Assembly (NCBI RefSeq): GCF_001591145.1
Contig: NZ_BCUF01000004.1
Coordinates: 62,001 to 126,000, forward strand
Length of the DNA stretch: 64,000 bases
Direction of reading: 5' to 3'
From: Vibrio harveyi NBRC 15634 = ATCC 14126 = KCTC 12724
GTDB taxonomy: Bacteria; Pseudomonadota; Gammaproteobacteria; Enterobacterales; Vibrionaceae
Shown piece by piece: positions 9,104-18,278 of the stretch. The position numbers were made by a program, and so were the translations under genes. The notes under the pieces were generated by a model. That model did no database searches. It worked only from the letters and a program-made list of their open reading frames with translations, and was not told where the DNA came from. Within the stretch, counting starts at the first letter, position 1, and each line of letters opens with the position of its first letter.

Positions 9104-9246
9104 ACAAACTCCCCTCATAAATCTGGGTGAATAGCCTTTGTTCAATAAAGCTTCACGGCTTTGTCATCAAAGGCTCATGCTTTTGCCTCTGAACTGTCAT
9201 CTGTAATTTCTACCATCCAATCAGCAACTTGTACGCTGAGGTAAAT

Positions 9247-10995
9247 ATGGATAGTTCGACCCCCTTTCGTCTCCCTCGTAAAACGCCATTTGGCATTGGT
9301 GAAAATGTTACTGAATGGGCAACGGGTTTAAACCAACTTGATAAGTTCTACGCCCGACGACCTATCAATGCCGACACCAAAACCTTTCTCCGCTTTACCC
9401 TGGATATCTTGGGCATCGATTATCGTATCACTCATGGTTCACTCGACTCTGTTCCTAAGCAAGGTGCAACCGTCATTGTGGCGAACCACCCTCTAGGGTG
9501 TGTGGAAGGCGTGATCTTGGCGGAGCTGCTGTTGATGGTCAGGGGTGATATTCAAATCTTAGCCAATCAATACCTTAAGACCGTTCCTGAGCTGGATCAG
9601 CTCTTCATTGGCGTCGATGTATTTGAAGGCAAAGACGCTGTCAAATCCAACATGAAAGCGCTTAGAGCAGCCAACAAGCATCTGGCTAATGGTGGCTTAT
9701 TACTCGTCTTTCCTGCCGGTGAAGTATCGCAATTAATCGATGCGAAACCACAACGTTTAGAAGACAAAGAGTGGAGCCGTAGTGTCAGTAGCCTTATCCG
9801 CAAAAACAAAGCGACCACGGTACCAGTCTTTATCAGTGGTCAAAATTCCAAACGCTTTTACATGGCGGGGAAAATCCACCCACTTTTGCGTACCCTAATG
9901 CTTGGTCGAGAGCTATTGAACAAACACGCACAAACCATCAAGCTTTCGTTTGGGCAAGCCATAAAATTTAAAGAGCTCAACACACTTAACAATGATCAGG
10001 TCGTGAACTATTTGCGCCTCAATACTTATTTACTTAATCGTGACACCCAACCAATCAAGCCCTCGTCCTCTTCGGAAATGCTCTCTCCAATTGCGGCAGG
10101 GTTACCCATAGGCGAATTGCTTGAAGAACTGAACAACCTACCAGAAGAAGCAAAGCTACTCGAAAGTGGAGAGTTCGATGTCTATTGTGCTGAGGCGAAG
10201 AGCATTCCTTCTCTACTGCATGAAATTGGTCGTCTACGTGAATTCAATTTTCGTCAAGTTGGTGAAGGCACTGGATTAGCGATAGATATTGATCACTTCG
10301 ATCATGACTATCTGCACCTATTTGTGTGGGACAGAGAAAACCAATGCTTGGTCGGCGCTTATCGCTTAGGTTTGGTTGATCAACTGATTGAGAAGCGTGG
10401 TGTAGAAGGTCTGTATTCACGTACGCTGTTTAACTATGACCAGTGCTTTTTAGATCAGATGGGAAAATCGATCGAGATGGGGCGTTCGGTGATCGCTCAG
10501 CAATATCAAAAGAGCATGAGTGCATTATTGCTACTGTGGAAAGGCATTGCGACCTTCGTACATCAAAACCCAGATTACACACACCTATTTGGTCCAGTCA
10601 GTATCAGTAATGACTACAGCGATACAGCACGCCAGTTGTTGGCTCAATCAATGACACTGCACCACTATGACAATGACTGTGCAGAATACGTCACGCCATC
10701 TAACCCTCTACCAGAGAACCATCGTGGTTGGAATACCAGCATGCTTACGGCATTAGGCGATTTACAACTGCTGTCTCGAGTGATTGCCAGAATTGACGAA
10801 GGGAAAGGCGTGCCAGTGTTGCTACGTCAGTATTTAAGTCTCAACGGCAAGCTGGTTTGCTTCAATGTAGATCCAGCATTCAACAACGCTTTGGATGGAT
10901 TGATCATGGTTGACTTGCGTAATGTCCAAGAAAAAACATTAGCACGGTACATGGGGGGCGAGCAGGCTCACCGTTACTTAGGTCAACACCGCTGA
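9247..10995 (+). CDS. olsF: OlsF-type bifunctional acyltransferase (ornithine lipid synthesis)
   Basis: A 582-residue fusion of two acyltransferase domains. The N-terminal half is a PlsC-like O-acyltransferase with the NHPLGCVEG active-site motif near residue 80 and FPAGEVS further on. The C-terminal half is a GNAT/OlsB-like N-acyltransferase (segments DHDYLHLFVWDRENQCLVGAYRLG and EMGRSVIAQQYQKS). This layout is that of OlsF, which makes ornithine lipids, and the V. cholerae homologue is phosphate-regulated. The start at 9247 has GAGG upstream, and an in-frame TTG at 9229 does not. Half-site-like CTGTCAT and CTGTAAT lie at 9194-9207, but not with the spacing of a true Pho box. Confidence 0.82.
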   Translation: MDSSTPFRLPRKTPFGIGENVTEWATGLNQLDKFYARRPINADTKTFLRFTLDILGIDYRITHGSLDSVPKQGATVIVANHPLGCVEGVILAELLLMVRGDIQILANQYLKTVPELDQLFIGVDVFEGKDAVKSNMKALRAANKHLANGGLLLVFPAGEVSQLIDAKPQRLEDKEWSRSVSSLIRKNKATTVPVFISGQNSKRFYMAGKIHPLLRTLMLGRELLNKHAQTIKLSFGQAIKFKELNTLNNDQVVNYLRLNTYLLNRDTQPIKPSSSSEMLSPIAAGLPIGELLEELNNLPEEAKLLESGEFDVYCAEAKSIPSLLHEIGRLREFNFRQVGEGTGLAIDIDHFDHDYLHLFVWDRENQCLVGAYRLGLVDQLIEKRGVEGLYSRTLFNYDQCFLDQMGKSIEMGRSVIAQQYQKSMSALLLLWKGIATFVHQNPDYTHLFGPVSISNDYSDTARQLLAQSMTLHHYDNDCAEYVTPSNPLPENHRGWNTSMLTALGDLQLLSRVIARIDEGKGVPVLLRQYLSLNGKLVCFNVDPAFNNALDGLIMVDLRNVQEKTLARYMGGEQAHRYLGQHR

Positions 10996-11238
10996 GTATT
11001 GAAATATCAATGAAAAGTGCGTTGTCATGGATAGAATGAAGCCCTAGAGCAATGCACTTCTAATCTTTCTATCACTAATGACATATCACTGCGTGAAGTG
11101 GCTCGAAAAGACATTCATCAACGCAATTTATCAAAACCTTAGCGATGACATTGGTCACGCTAATTACGTCAAAAACTTTCACAAATTACCAAACCAGACA
11201 TAGATCACACTTACAAGACCAAGCAATACAACACAAAG

Positions 11239-11254
11239 TGTGACATTGATCGAT
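11239..11254. promoter_or_regulatory. Weak CRP-like site
   Basis: TGTGA-cattga-TCGAT keeps the left half of the CRP consensus exactly and matches the right half at 2 of 5 positions. Confidence 0.3.
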
Positions 11255-11289
11255 TGAGGTATTTAATTCGGATTTCAAAAGAAATCAAA

Positions 11290-11305
11290 AGTGATCTAAA
11301 TCACA
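11290..11305. promoter_or_regulatory. CRP-cAMP binding site upstream of mtlA
   Basis: AGTGA-tctaaa-TCACA matches the CRP consensus TGTGA-N6-TCACA at 9 of 10 positions. CRP control of mannitol uptake is established in E. coli and V. cholerae. Confidence 0.7.
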
Positions 11306-11595
11306 AAGTATTTTGGATTTAAATTTGTCAGAAGATCGAATTGATCACTAGTATTTTTATTGACAGATTTGAAAGTGGCTTTTTGTTATTTATTTACAGG
11401 TCAATAAGTCGATCCAAGTCACTTAAAAACCGTTTCTCAGCCTAGGAAATGCGGGCGTAGATCACGAAAAACCCGTTGTCAGTTCCAATTGGAAAATGTG
11501 TGGTAAATTGATTGGGTACTAAGCAATCAAACAAGCGGTTTTGGCGAACCGTTTACTACAACAATATTCATCAGAACATCGAACGGGGAATTGTT

Positions 11596-13548
11596 ATGAT
11601 ATCACCAGATGCCAAGATCAAGATACAAAATTTTGGTCGTTTTCTGTCAAACATGGTAATGCCAAACATCGGCGCGTTTATCGCGTGGGGCTTTATCACT
11701 GCTCTATTCATCCCAACTGGATGGCTACCTAACGAAACGTTAGCCTCTATGGTTGGTCCTATGATTACCTACTTGCTACCACTGCTTATCGGTTATACCG
11801 GTGGTAAATTAGTCGGTGGCGATCGCGGTGCGGTAGTCGGCGCAATCACAACAATGGGTGTGATTGTCGGTACAGACATCCCAATGTTTATGGGTGCAAT
11901 GATGGTCGGTCCGATGGGTGGCTGGGCGATCAAAAAATTCGATAACTACATCGACGGTAAAGTAAAAAGTGGCTTTGAGATGTTGGTTAACAACTTCTCT
12001 GCAGGCATCATCGGCATGCTATGTGCGATTCTTGCTTTTATCTTTATCGGTCCATTCGTAAAAATTCTATCTGGTGGCTTAGCAGCTGGCGTTAACTTCC
12101 TAGTATCTGCTCACCTGTTACCACTGACTTCAATCTTCGTTGAACCTGCGAAGATCCTGTTCCTAAACAACGCGATCAACCACGGTATCTTCTCTCCACT
12201 AGGTATCCAACAAGCGTCTGAGACAGGTCAATCTATCTTCTTCCTAATCGAAGCGAACCCAGGTCCTGGTCTAGGTATCTTGCTGGCTTACATGGTGTTT
12301 GGTAAAGGAACGGCTCGTCAAACTGCCGGTGGTGCATCAATCATCCACTTCTTCGGCGGTATCCACGAAATTTACTTCCCATACATTTTAATGAACCCTC
12401 GCCTAATCCTAGCAGCTATTGCAGGTGGTATGACTGGCGTATTCGTTCTAACAATGTTTAACGCAGGTATCGTTTCTCCAGCATCACCAGGTTCAATCTT
12501 TGCTATCTTGTTGATGACTCAGAAAGGTTCAATCGTAGGTGTACTCGCATCTATCGCAGCAGCAACAGGTGTGTCATTCGCAGTAGCGGCACTACTGATG
12601 AAGACGCAAACGTCAACAGAAGAAGACGGTGATGAAGCTGCACTAGAGAAAGCAACATCACAAATGAAAGACATGAAATCTGCATCTAAAAACGATGCGG
12701 TGGTAAACAGCCAAAGCAAAGGTGACGTAGACCTAGCGACAGTACAAAGCATCATTGTCGCTTGCGATGCGGGCATGGGTTCAAGCGCAATGGGTGCAAG
12801 CATGCTGCGCAAAAAGGTTCAAGACGCCGGTCTGAACATCCATGTAACCAACCTTGCTATTAACAGCTTACCAGAGAGTGCAGATATCGTGATTACTCAT
12901 AAAGACTTAACGGATCGTGCACGTAAGCATGCTCCGAACGCCCACCACATTTCATTGACGAACTTCCTAGACAGCGAAATGTACAACCAGCTAGTCACCA
13001 AACTACTAGCAGCACAAAACCAATCCGCAGCCAATGACGACCAAATGGTAAAAGTGTCGGTAATGGCGGCGAACGACGACAGCTTTGAGCCACAGCAACC
13101 ATCTGTATTTCAAATTCAACGTGAGAACATTCACCTAGGTTTGAAAGCAGCTAACAAAGAAGAAGCCATTCGCTTTGCAGGCAACAAATTGGTTGAACTT
13201 GGCTACGCAGAACCAGAATACGTAGACGCGATGTTTGAACGTGAAGCGTTGGTTCCAACTTACCTAGGCGAATCTATCGCAGTACCTCACGGTACCATAG
13301 AAGCGAAAGACCGCGTGAAGAAAACAGGCATTGTAATCTGCCAATACCCTGCGGGTATCCAATTTACTGAAGACGACGATGATGTAGCAAAACTGGTTAT
13401 CGGCATTGCCGCTAAGAACGATGAGCACATCCAGGTGATTACCACCATTACAAACGCGCTCGATGAGCCGGAGGCAATTGAGAAGCTAACTAGCACCAAC
13501 GATGTAGAAGAGATTCTGAACATCCTTGGTGGTCAGCAAGCGGCTTAA
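11596..13548 (+). CDS. mtlA: Mannitol PTS permease, EIICBA
   Basis: A 650-residue three-domain PTS transporter that takes up mannitol and phosphorylates it to mannitol-1-phosphate. The membrane IIC domain covers about residues 1-340 and carries the GGIHEIYFPYILMNPR motif. The IIB domain has the phospho-Cys390 in VACDAGMGSS. The IIA domain has the phospho-His565 in AVPHGTIEAK. It is slightly longer than the E. coli protein (637). The ATG at 11596 with GGGGA just upstream is chosen over an in-frame start at 11512, which would add residues unlike the family. It is the first gene of mtlADR. Confidence 0.97.
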   Translation: MISPDAKIKIQNFGRFLSNMVMPNIGAFIAWGFITALFIPTGWLPNETLASMVGPMITYLLPLLIGYTGGKLVGGDRGAVVGAITTMGVIVGTDIPMFMGAMMVGPMGGWAIKKFDNYIDGKVKSGFEMLVNNFSAGIIGMLCAILAFIFIGPFVKILSGGLAAGVNFLVSAHLLPLTSIFVEPAKILFLNNAINHGIFSPLGIQQASETGQSIFFLIEANPGPGLGILLAYMVFGKGTARQTAGGASIIHFFGGIHEIYFPYILMNPRLILAAIAGGMTGVFVLTMFNAGIVSPASPGSIFAILLMTQKGSIVGVLASIAAATGVSFAVAALLMKTQTSTEEDGDEAALEKATSQMKDMKSASKNDAVVNSQSKGDVDLATVQSIIVACDAGMGSSAMGASMLRKKVQDAGLNIHVTNLAINSLPESADIVITHKDLTDRARKHAPNAHHISLTNFLDSEMYNQLVTKLLAAQNQSAANDDQMVKVSVMAANDDSFEPQQPSVFQIQRENIHLGLKAANKEEAIRFAGNKLVELGYAEPEYVDAMFEREALVPTYLGESIAVPHGTIEAKDRVKKTGIVICQYPAGIQFTEDDDDVAKLVIGIAAKNDEHIQVITTITNALDEPEAIEKLTSTNDVEEILNILGGQQAA

Positions 13549-13662
13549 TCACTCCTTTTAATTTGCTCCTGAGCAAACCGAGGTCAGCTGTCACCCCCTA
13601 TGCGGTTGGCCTCACCCTAGATTCGTTTTAGTCAACATTTCAGACATTGGTAGGTAAGAATT

Positions 13663-14811
13663 ATGAAAAACGCAGTTCATTTTGGCGCAGGTAACATTGG
13701 TCGTGGCTTCATCGGAAAACTATTGGCAGATGCAGAAGTCGAGGTCACATTTGCAGACGTTGATGCTCCACTGGTTGATCAACTTAGCCACAAACAAGAA
13801 TACAAAGTAAAAGTGGTCGGTACGGAATGCCAGATTGACACCGTAACCCACGTCACCGCTGTTAACTCCGCCAGCGAAGATGTCATCGATCGCATTGTAA
13901 AAACTGACTTGGTAACCACTGCCGTAGGTCCCAACGTACTGGACATCATTGCAAAAACCATCGCGACCGGCATTGCAAAGCGCTTTGCGGCAGGCAACGA
14001 AAAACCGTTGAACATCATCGCGTGCGAAAACATGGTTCGTGGCACGACTCACCTAAAAGGTGAAGTGTACAAACATTTGGATGAATCATTACACGCGAAA
14101 GCAGACGAGCTAGTTGGCTTCGTCGACTCCGCAGTGGACCGCATCGTACCACCAGCAGAAGCCGCGAACGATGACCCACTAGAAGTCACGGTAGAGAGTT
14201 TTAGTGAATGGATTGTGGATGAACAGCAATTCAAAGGTGAAATCCCTGATATCGCTGGCATGGAAAGAACCAATAATCTAATGGCGTTTGTCGAGCGTAA
14301 GCTGTTCACCCTAAATACGGGTCATTGCATTACCGCTTACTTAGGTTGCTTGAAAGGACATCGCACTATTCGCGAAGCAATTGAAGACCCAAGCATTCAC
14401 GCAGAAGTAAAACAAGCAATGCAAGAAAGCGGAGAAGTACTGATCAAACGCTACGGTTTTGACCGCGACATGCACAACGCTTACATCGAAAAGATCCTAG
14501 GTCGCTTTGCCAACCCTTATTTAGTTGATGAAGTTGATCGTGTTGGTCGCCAACCAATTCGTAAATTGGGGGCGAACGATAGATTAGTGAAGCCTTTACT
14601 CGGTACAATTGAGTATGGCACTGAAAATAAAACTCTTTTGAAAGGCATTGCTGCTGCGTTGAAGTACACTAACGACACCGACCCACAAGCAGTAGAACTG
14701 CAAACCTCATTAAAAGAAGTGGGTGTGAAGAAGACGCTAGCGACATACACAGGTCTTGCAGAAGACAGTGCTGAAGTGGCTCAAATCGAGACACTTTACA
14801 ACCAACTTTGA
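13663..14811 (+). CDS. mtlD: Mannitol-1-phosphate 5-dehydrogenase
   Basis: A 382-residue cytoplasmic enzyme, the same length as E. coli MtlD, that oxidises mannitol-1-phosphate to fructose-6-phosphate with NAD+. The N-terminal Rossmann motif is [16 protein letters not shown]. The polyol-dehydrogenase segment [18 protein letters not shown] carries the conserved Lys-x-x-x-x-Asn-x-x-His catalytic arrangement. It lies 114 bases after mtlA. A TTTGCTC/GAGCAAA hairpin at 13562-13577 in the gap may tune or stabilise the message. Confidence 0.97.
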   Translation: MKNAVHFGAGNIGRGFIGKLLADAEVEVTFADVDAPLVDQLSHKQEYKVKVVGTECQIDTVTHVTAVNSASEDVIDRIVKTDLVTTAVGPNVLDIIAKTIATGIAKRFAAGNEKPLNIIACENMVRGTTHLKGEVYKHLDESLHAKADELVGFVDSAVDRIVPPAEAANDDPLEVTVESFSEWIVDEQQFKGEIPDIAGMERTNNLMAFVERKLFTLNTGHCITAYLGCLKGHRTIREAIEDPSIHAEVKQAMQESGEVLIKRYGFDRDMHNAYIEKILGRFANPYLVDEVDRVGRQPIRKLGANDRLVKPLLGTIEYGTENKTLLKGIAAALKYTNDTDPQAVELQTSLKEVGVKKTLATYTGLAEDSAEVAQIETLYNQL

Positions 14812-14819
14812 TTTACCTA

Positions 14820-14840
14820 GGGGAGCTTGGCTCCCCTTCT
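14820..14840 (+). terminator. Hairpin between mtlD and mtlR
   Basis: GGGGAGC-ttg-GCTCCCC forms a strong 7-bp stem followed by TTCTATAT. The tail is weak, so it is likely a partial terminator that lowers mtlR relative to mtlAD. Confidence 0.55.
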
Positions 14841-14897
14841 ATATCCTTATCCACTTAAAGAGATGGGGATACTAATAATTAGAAATGTATTCAGTAT

Positions 14898-15428
14898 ATG
14901 GCAGATAACATCAACGAAACCGAGATCATTGAGCGATTAAACAGCGCACCTTCGGTACGAGGCTTTTTTATTGCAACCGTCGACGTATTTAACGATTCGA
15001 TCGATGGGTTAGTGCAAAGAATTTTTCGTAAAGATAACTTCGCTGTCCAATCTGTGGTCGGTCCGCTGCTACAAGACTCAGGACCGCTGGGCGATCTATC
15101 TGTTCGTTTGAAGTTATTGTTTGGCTTAGGTGTGCTTCCCGATGACATTTATCACGACATCGAAGACATCATCAAACTCAAAAACCAACTCAATAGTGAC
15201 GCTTCTGATTACGAGTTCACAGACCCCAATATTCTAGAGCCAATCAAAAAACTGCACTTGGTGAAGAAGATGGGTATGGTACAACTCGAAGTCAGCGAAC
15301 CAGATGACGATATCGACCTTGAGTTTTATCAGCTTCAACTGCAACGTCAACAACAAATCATTAAGTCAGGGCTCTCGCTTGCTATTGTCGAAATCTGTAA
15401 TGAACTCGGCAAAGAGAGCCCATTCTAA
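14898..15428 (+). CDS. mtlR: Mannitol operon repressor MtlR
   Basis: A 176-residue protein of the MtlR/FumE family, all-helical and without a classic helix-turn-helix. In E. coli and V. cholerae MtlR represses the mannitol operon, though direct DNA binding is doubtful. Family segments DVFNDSIDGLVQRIF and GPLGDLSVRLKLLFGLG are clear. It is the third gene of mtlADR, 86 bases after mtlD and behind a hairpin. The ATG at 14898 has no strong ribosome-binding site, which would fit low expression. Confidence 0.9.
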   Translation: MADNINETEIIERLNSAPSVRGFFIATVDVFNDSIDGLVQRIFRKDNFAVQSVVGPLLQDSGPLGDLSVRLKLLFGLGVLPDDIYHDIEDIIKLKNQLNSDASDYEFTDPNILEPIKKLHLVKKMGMVQLEVSEPDDDIDLEFYQLQLQRQQQIIKSGLSLAIVEICNELGKESPF

Positions 15429-15434
15429 CGCTAT

Positions 15435-15483
15435 TTATACCCAAGTTACCTTCAAAAGGATTCGAGGTTGCTTGGGTATAACA
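15435..15483. repeat. Short TATACCCAAG-ended inverted repeat
   Basis: The left arm TTATACCCAAGTTACCT and the complement of the right arm (TTATACCCAAGCAACCT) match at 15 of 17 positions around a loop of about 9 bases. The ends equal those of the longer element at 52663-52853. It lies in the mtlR to HAD gap, as expected of a short member of a vibrio intergenic repeat family. Confidence 0.7.
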
Positions 15484-15530
15484 ACATAATCAATGTCAGC
15501 CGCTCTACACCCTACGTAGGAGCTCTACCA

Positions 15531-16175
15531 ATGTTAAAAGCTGTACTTTTTGATATGGATGGACTGATTTTCGACACCGAGTCTATCTACAAACAGAGTT
15601 GGCAGTACGCCGCTAACGAGCAAGGCTTAGCCATCACTGATGATTTCTATCAACAATTCATCGGCGTCCAAGACCCTGAATGTGAAAGAATACTCGCCGA
15701 GCATTTTCAACAAGCCATCGATATGCCGCGCTACAAGGCTGTGCGAGATGAGCATTTCCATCACCTCAGAGACCAAGGTATTGCGCTCAAACCTGGTTTC
15801 GATTCGTTGTTACGAGCCATTAAACAACGTGGTTTGCTCACTGCTATTGTGACCTCTTCTCATCTCCCAGAAGTAAAACATAACTTCAATAATACTGAGT
15901 ACCTTACCCAGTTCGATTTAGTGATTACCGCTGAAGATGTAGAACGTGGTAAGCCCAACCCCGACTGCTATCAAATGGCTTATCACCACCTCGGCATCGA
16001 TGCAAAAGAGAGTCTTGTATTGGAAGATTCGAACAATGGCATTAAAGCTGCTCTCGCTGCTGAATGCCACGCCGTGATGATTCCAGATTTACTGCCACCA
16101 CTGCAGGAATTTAAAGATAAAGTGATAATTAAAGCATCTCTTGAGGAAGTGATTCCGCTTCTGGATACGCTTTAG
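15531..16175 (+). CDS. HAD-superfamily phosphatase (beta-phosphoglucomutase/YniC-like)
   Basis: A 214-residue HAD subclass I hydrolase. Motif I is FDMDGLIFD with nucleophile Asp8 and general acid Asp10. Motif II is in the TAIVTSS stretch. Motif III/IV is ERGKPNPDCY followed by LEDSNNGIKAA. The cap domain type and sequence resemble YniC/Gph-like sugar-phosphate phosphatases, but the substrate is unknown. The ATG at 15531 has AGGAG upstream. Its last 47 bases overlap the 3' end of the convergent histidine-kinase gene. Confidence 0.85.
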   Translation: MLKAVLFDMDGLIFDTESIYKQSWQYAANEQGLAITDDFYQQFIGVQDPECERILAEHFQQAIDMPRYKAVRDEHFHHLRDQGIALKPGFDSLLRAIKQRGLLTAIVTSSHLPEVKHNFNNTEYLTQFDLVITAEDVERGKPNPDCYQMAYHHLGIDAKESLVLEDSNNGIKAALAAECHAVMIPDLLPPLQEFKDKVIIKASLEEVIPLLDTL

Positions 16176-17523
16176 CTGCGGGCAATATTAAACAGAACTG
16201 GGTTTGGTGTTCTTCTGAAGTCACGGTGATCTTGCCATCATAAGCGTGAACGATCGACTGTGTGATCGACAACCCTAGCCCAGCTCCAACGCTGCCAGAA
16301 TGTTGGCGTGACTTGTCGACTCGATAAAAGCGATCAAATAGATACGGTAGATTTTGCTTAGGTATCGTCTCACCGACGTTGTGAACGGTAATGGTGACAA
16401 ACTCATCACTCTGCTCGACATCAACACGAATCGTTGTTTCATCATAAGCATGGCGAATGGCATTAGAGAGCAAATTCCCTACCGCTCTCTCAAACATATT
16501 TCGATCCATGTACAACATCGCTTGCCCCGAAGTGATGATGCTCAAAGCAGAATCTTCCGCCAGTATGCCAAAGTACTCGATTAAGTGAGCAAGCTGTTCA
16601 TGAACAGCGAAGTGCTCATTGTGTCGATGGATAAGCTTATTCTCCGCTTTTGCGATATACAGCAAATCATTGATGGTCTTGGTAATTCGGTTTAACTCTT
16701 CAAGCGTAGAAGCAATCGCTTCTTGGTATTCCTCCGATGTACGGCACGCGCCTAATATCACTTGGTTTTGGGTCGTAATATTGGTCAAAGGCGTTTTGAG
16801 CTCATGAGCAATATCAGAAGAAAACTCACTCAAACGATGAAAACCAGTTTGTAACCGATCCAGCATGGCATTGTGCTTAGTAGCGAGTTCACGTAGCTCT
16901 ACTGGTAAGGTTTCTGGGGCAATGCGGATATCCAACTGTTCTGGTGTGATGTGTTGAATGTGCTTATTTAAGGTCAAAATGGGCTTTAAACCGCGATTAA
17001 CGATCACCCGGCTAAATAGCGTCGATGCAATAAATGCGAAGCCTAAAGACCAAAATAAGATCCAACCAAGCTTATTTAAGAATAATCGATGATGGTTGAT
17101 ACTCACGCCAATAACAACAGTGACATCTTTGGTTTTAAAAGCGAACGCTCGAATATCTAACGAGTTTTCACGCCACTCTATCGCATTGTTTTGATTTAAG
17201 ATCTGTGGAGAGCTCAGCGTCAACGACAAATCCTTAGGGATAGAGAGCGTCGAGTTTTTGTAAGTCAGTGCTTCCTCTTTAAATGCCCACATATAGACAG
17301 AGCTATTGTCGATAAGTAGATAAGCCGACTCCGGCGAGACCAGCATCGTCTTTTTTATCGAGTTATATTTGGTCACTGTGTCGTTGTAATCTTGAGTAAA
17401 GAAATGACGTTCGATGGTGTAATACAGAATGAATGCTAAAGCGAGATATACCACCAATGTCGTGCCAACAAACATCAAAACGAGCTTGTTTTGCATAGAG
17501 AGGTTGGCTGGTAACTTACGCAT
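16129..17523 (-). CDS. CusS-like sensor histidine kinase
   Basis: A 464-residue membrane kinase of the heavy-metal-sensor (CusS/CopS) type. There are two membrane segments (about residues 16-37 and 153-172) around a periplasmic sensor loop of about 115 residues. HAMP follows, then the H-box SSDIAHELKTPLTN with phospho-His240, and an ATPase domain with N-box (NLLSNAIRHA) and G-box (GAGLGLSI). The ATG at 17523 overlaps the response-regulator stop by 8 bases, so the two are translationally coupled. No metal-efflux gene lies nearby, so the inducing signal is unproven. The 3' end overlaps the convergent HAD gene by 47 bases. Confidence 0.9.
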   Translation of the reverse strand: MRKLPANLSMQNKLVLMFVGTTLVVYLALAFILYYTIERHFFTQDYNDTVTKYNSIKKTMLVSPESAYLLIDNSSVYMWAFKEEALTYKNSTLSIPKDLSLTLSSPQILNQNNAIEWRENSLDIRAFAFKTKDVTVVIGVSINHHRLFLNKLGWILFWSLGFAFIASTLFSRVIVNRGLKPILTLNKHIQHITPEQLDIRIAPETLPVELRELATKHNAMLDRLQTGFHRLSEFSSDIAHELKTPLTNITTQNQVILGACRTSEEYQEAIASTLEELNRITKTINDLLYIAKAENKLIHRHNEHFAVHEQLAHLIEYFGILAEDSALSIITSGQAMLYMDRNMFERAVGNLLSNAIRHAYDETTIRVDVEQSDEFVTITVHNVGETIPKQNLPYLFDRFYRVDKSRQHSGSVGAGLGLSITQSIVHAYDGKITVTSEEHQTQFCLILPAAKAYPEAESLPQEML

Positions 17524-18205
17524 CAAGAGCTTCCAACTTGTAGCCCATCCCTCTAACGGTGTGGATCAAAGGTACCTCAAACGGCTTGTCGACCTTTTGG
17601 CGCAATCGCTTAACGGCAACATCGATAACATTGGTGTCGCTATCAAAGTTCATGTCCCACACCAGTGAAGCAATGGTCGTTCGTGATAGGACTTGTCCCT
17701 CTTTTCGCATCAAAAGCTCAAGTAGCGCGTATTCTTTGGCAGTTAAAGTGATGGTTTGCCCGTTCCGCGTCGCAACTCGCTTCATCATGTCCAGCTTTAG
17801 GTCGGCTATTTGCAGCGTCTGCGAAGAAGTTAAAACTCGAGAGGAAGTATGATGGCGAAACACATTTTGAATTCTCGCCAGAAGCTCGGCAAAGGCATAA
17901 GGTTTGACGACGTAATCATTGGCTCCTAATTCAAAACCACGAACACGATCCTCAGTTTGTTCTTTAGCCGTAAGCATAATGACCGGGGTATGGATATCAC
18001 TGCTACGCAGGGTGTTAAGGACTTGCCAACCGTCGAGCTTTGGTAACATGATATCGAGAAGAATAAGATCATAAGACTCACTTGTTGCATGATACAGCCC
18101 GTCTACACCATCGCGCACCCAGTCAACAACATAACCCGATTCTACCAACCCTTTTTGCAAGTATTCTCCGGCTTTCAATTCATCTTCTACAATCAGTAAT
18201 TTCAA
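17516..18205 (-). CDS. CusR-like OmpR-family response regulator
   Basis: A 229-residue response regulator. The receiver domain has Asp8 and phospho-Asp51 (LILLDIMLPK) and the conserved Lys in VVKPYAF. The C-terminal winged helix ends with VWDMNFDSDTNVIDVAVKRL, nearly identical to the E. coli CusR recognition region. This is family knowledge recalled and not an alignment I ran. It precedes and overlaps the kinase gene. A CusR-type box (ATGACA-N4-TGTCAT) in front of the next gene upstream (18279-18656) is a likely target. Confidence 0.92.
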   Translation of the reverse strand: MKLLIVEDELKAGEYLQKGLVESGYVVDWVRDGVDGLYHATSESYDLILLDIMLPKLDGWQVLNTLRSSDIHTPVIMLTAKEQTEDRVRGFELGANDYVVKPYAFAELLARIQNVFRHHTSSRVLTSSQTLQIADLKLDMMKRVATRNGQTITLTAKEYALLELLMRKEGQVLSRTTIASLVWDMNFDSDTNVIDVAVKRLRQKVDKPFEVPLIHTVRGMGYKLEALDA

Positions 18206-18229
18206 CTTCTATCCTCTACCTCAGCCATC

Positions 18230-18267
18230 AAAAAAAGAGTACGACGCAACAACATCATACTCTTTTC
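18230..18267 (-). terminator. Terminator of the small exported-protein gene
   Basis: On the minus strand AGAGTATGATG-ttgttg-CGTCGTACTCT pairs over 11 positions with a G-T wobble and is followed by seven T. It separates the small gene from the response regulator. Confidence 0.75.
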
Positions 18268-18278
18268 ACGCTTCACTT

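Larger units (their letters stand above)
10996..11595 (+). promoter_or_regulatory. 600-base regulatory and leader region of the mtl operon
   Basis: No gene is visible between olsF and mtlA. The region is AT-rich and holds at least one good CRP site (11290-11305), a weaker one (11239-11254), a perfect 12-base palindrome TTCCAATTGGAA (11483-11494), and a hairpin in the likely 5' UTR (AGCGGTT-ttggcg-AACCGTT, 11534-11552). In V. cholerae the mtlA leader is overlapped by the antisense sRNA MtlS. An equivalent may exist here, but I cannot place its ends from sequence. Confidence 0.6.

Noticed and set aside
9194..9207. Pho box upstream of olsF
   Set aside because: The two 7-base half-sites are adjacent instead of repeating every 11 bases, so I did not list it as a PhoB site.
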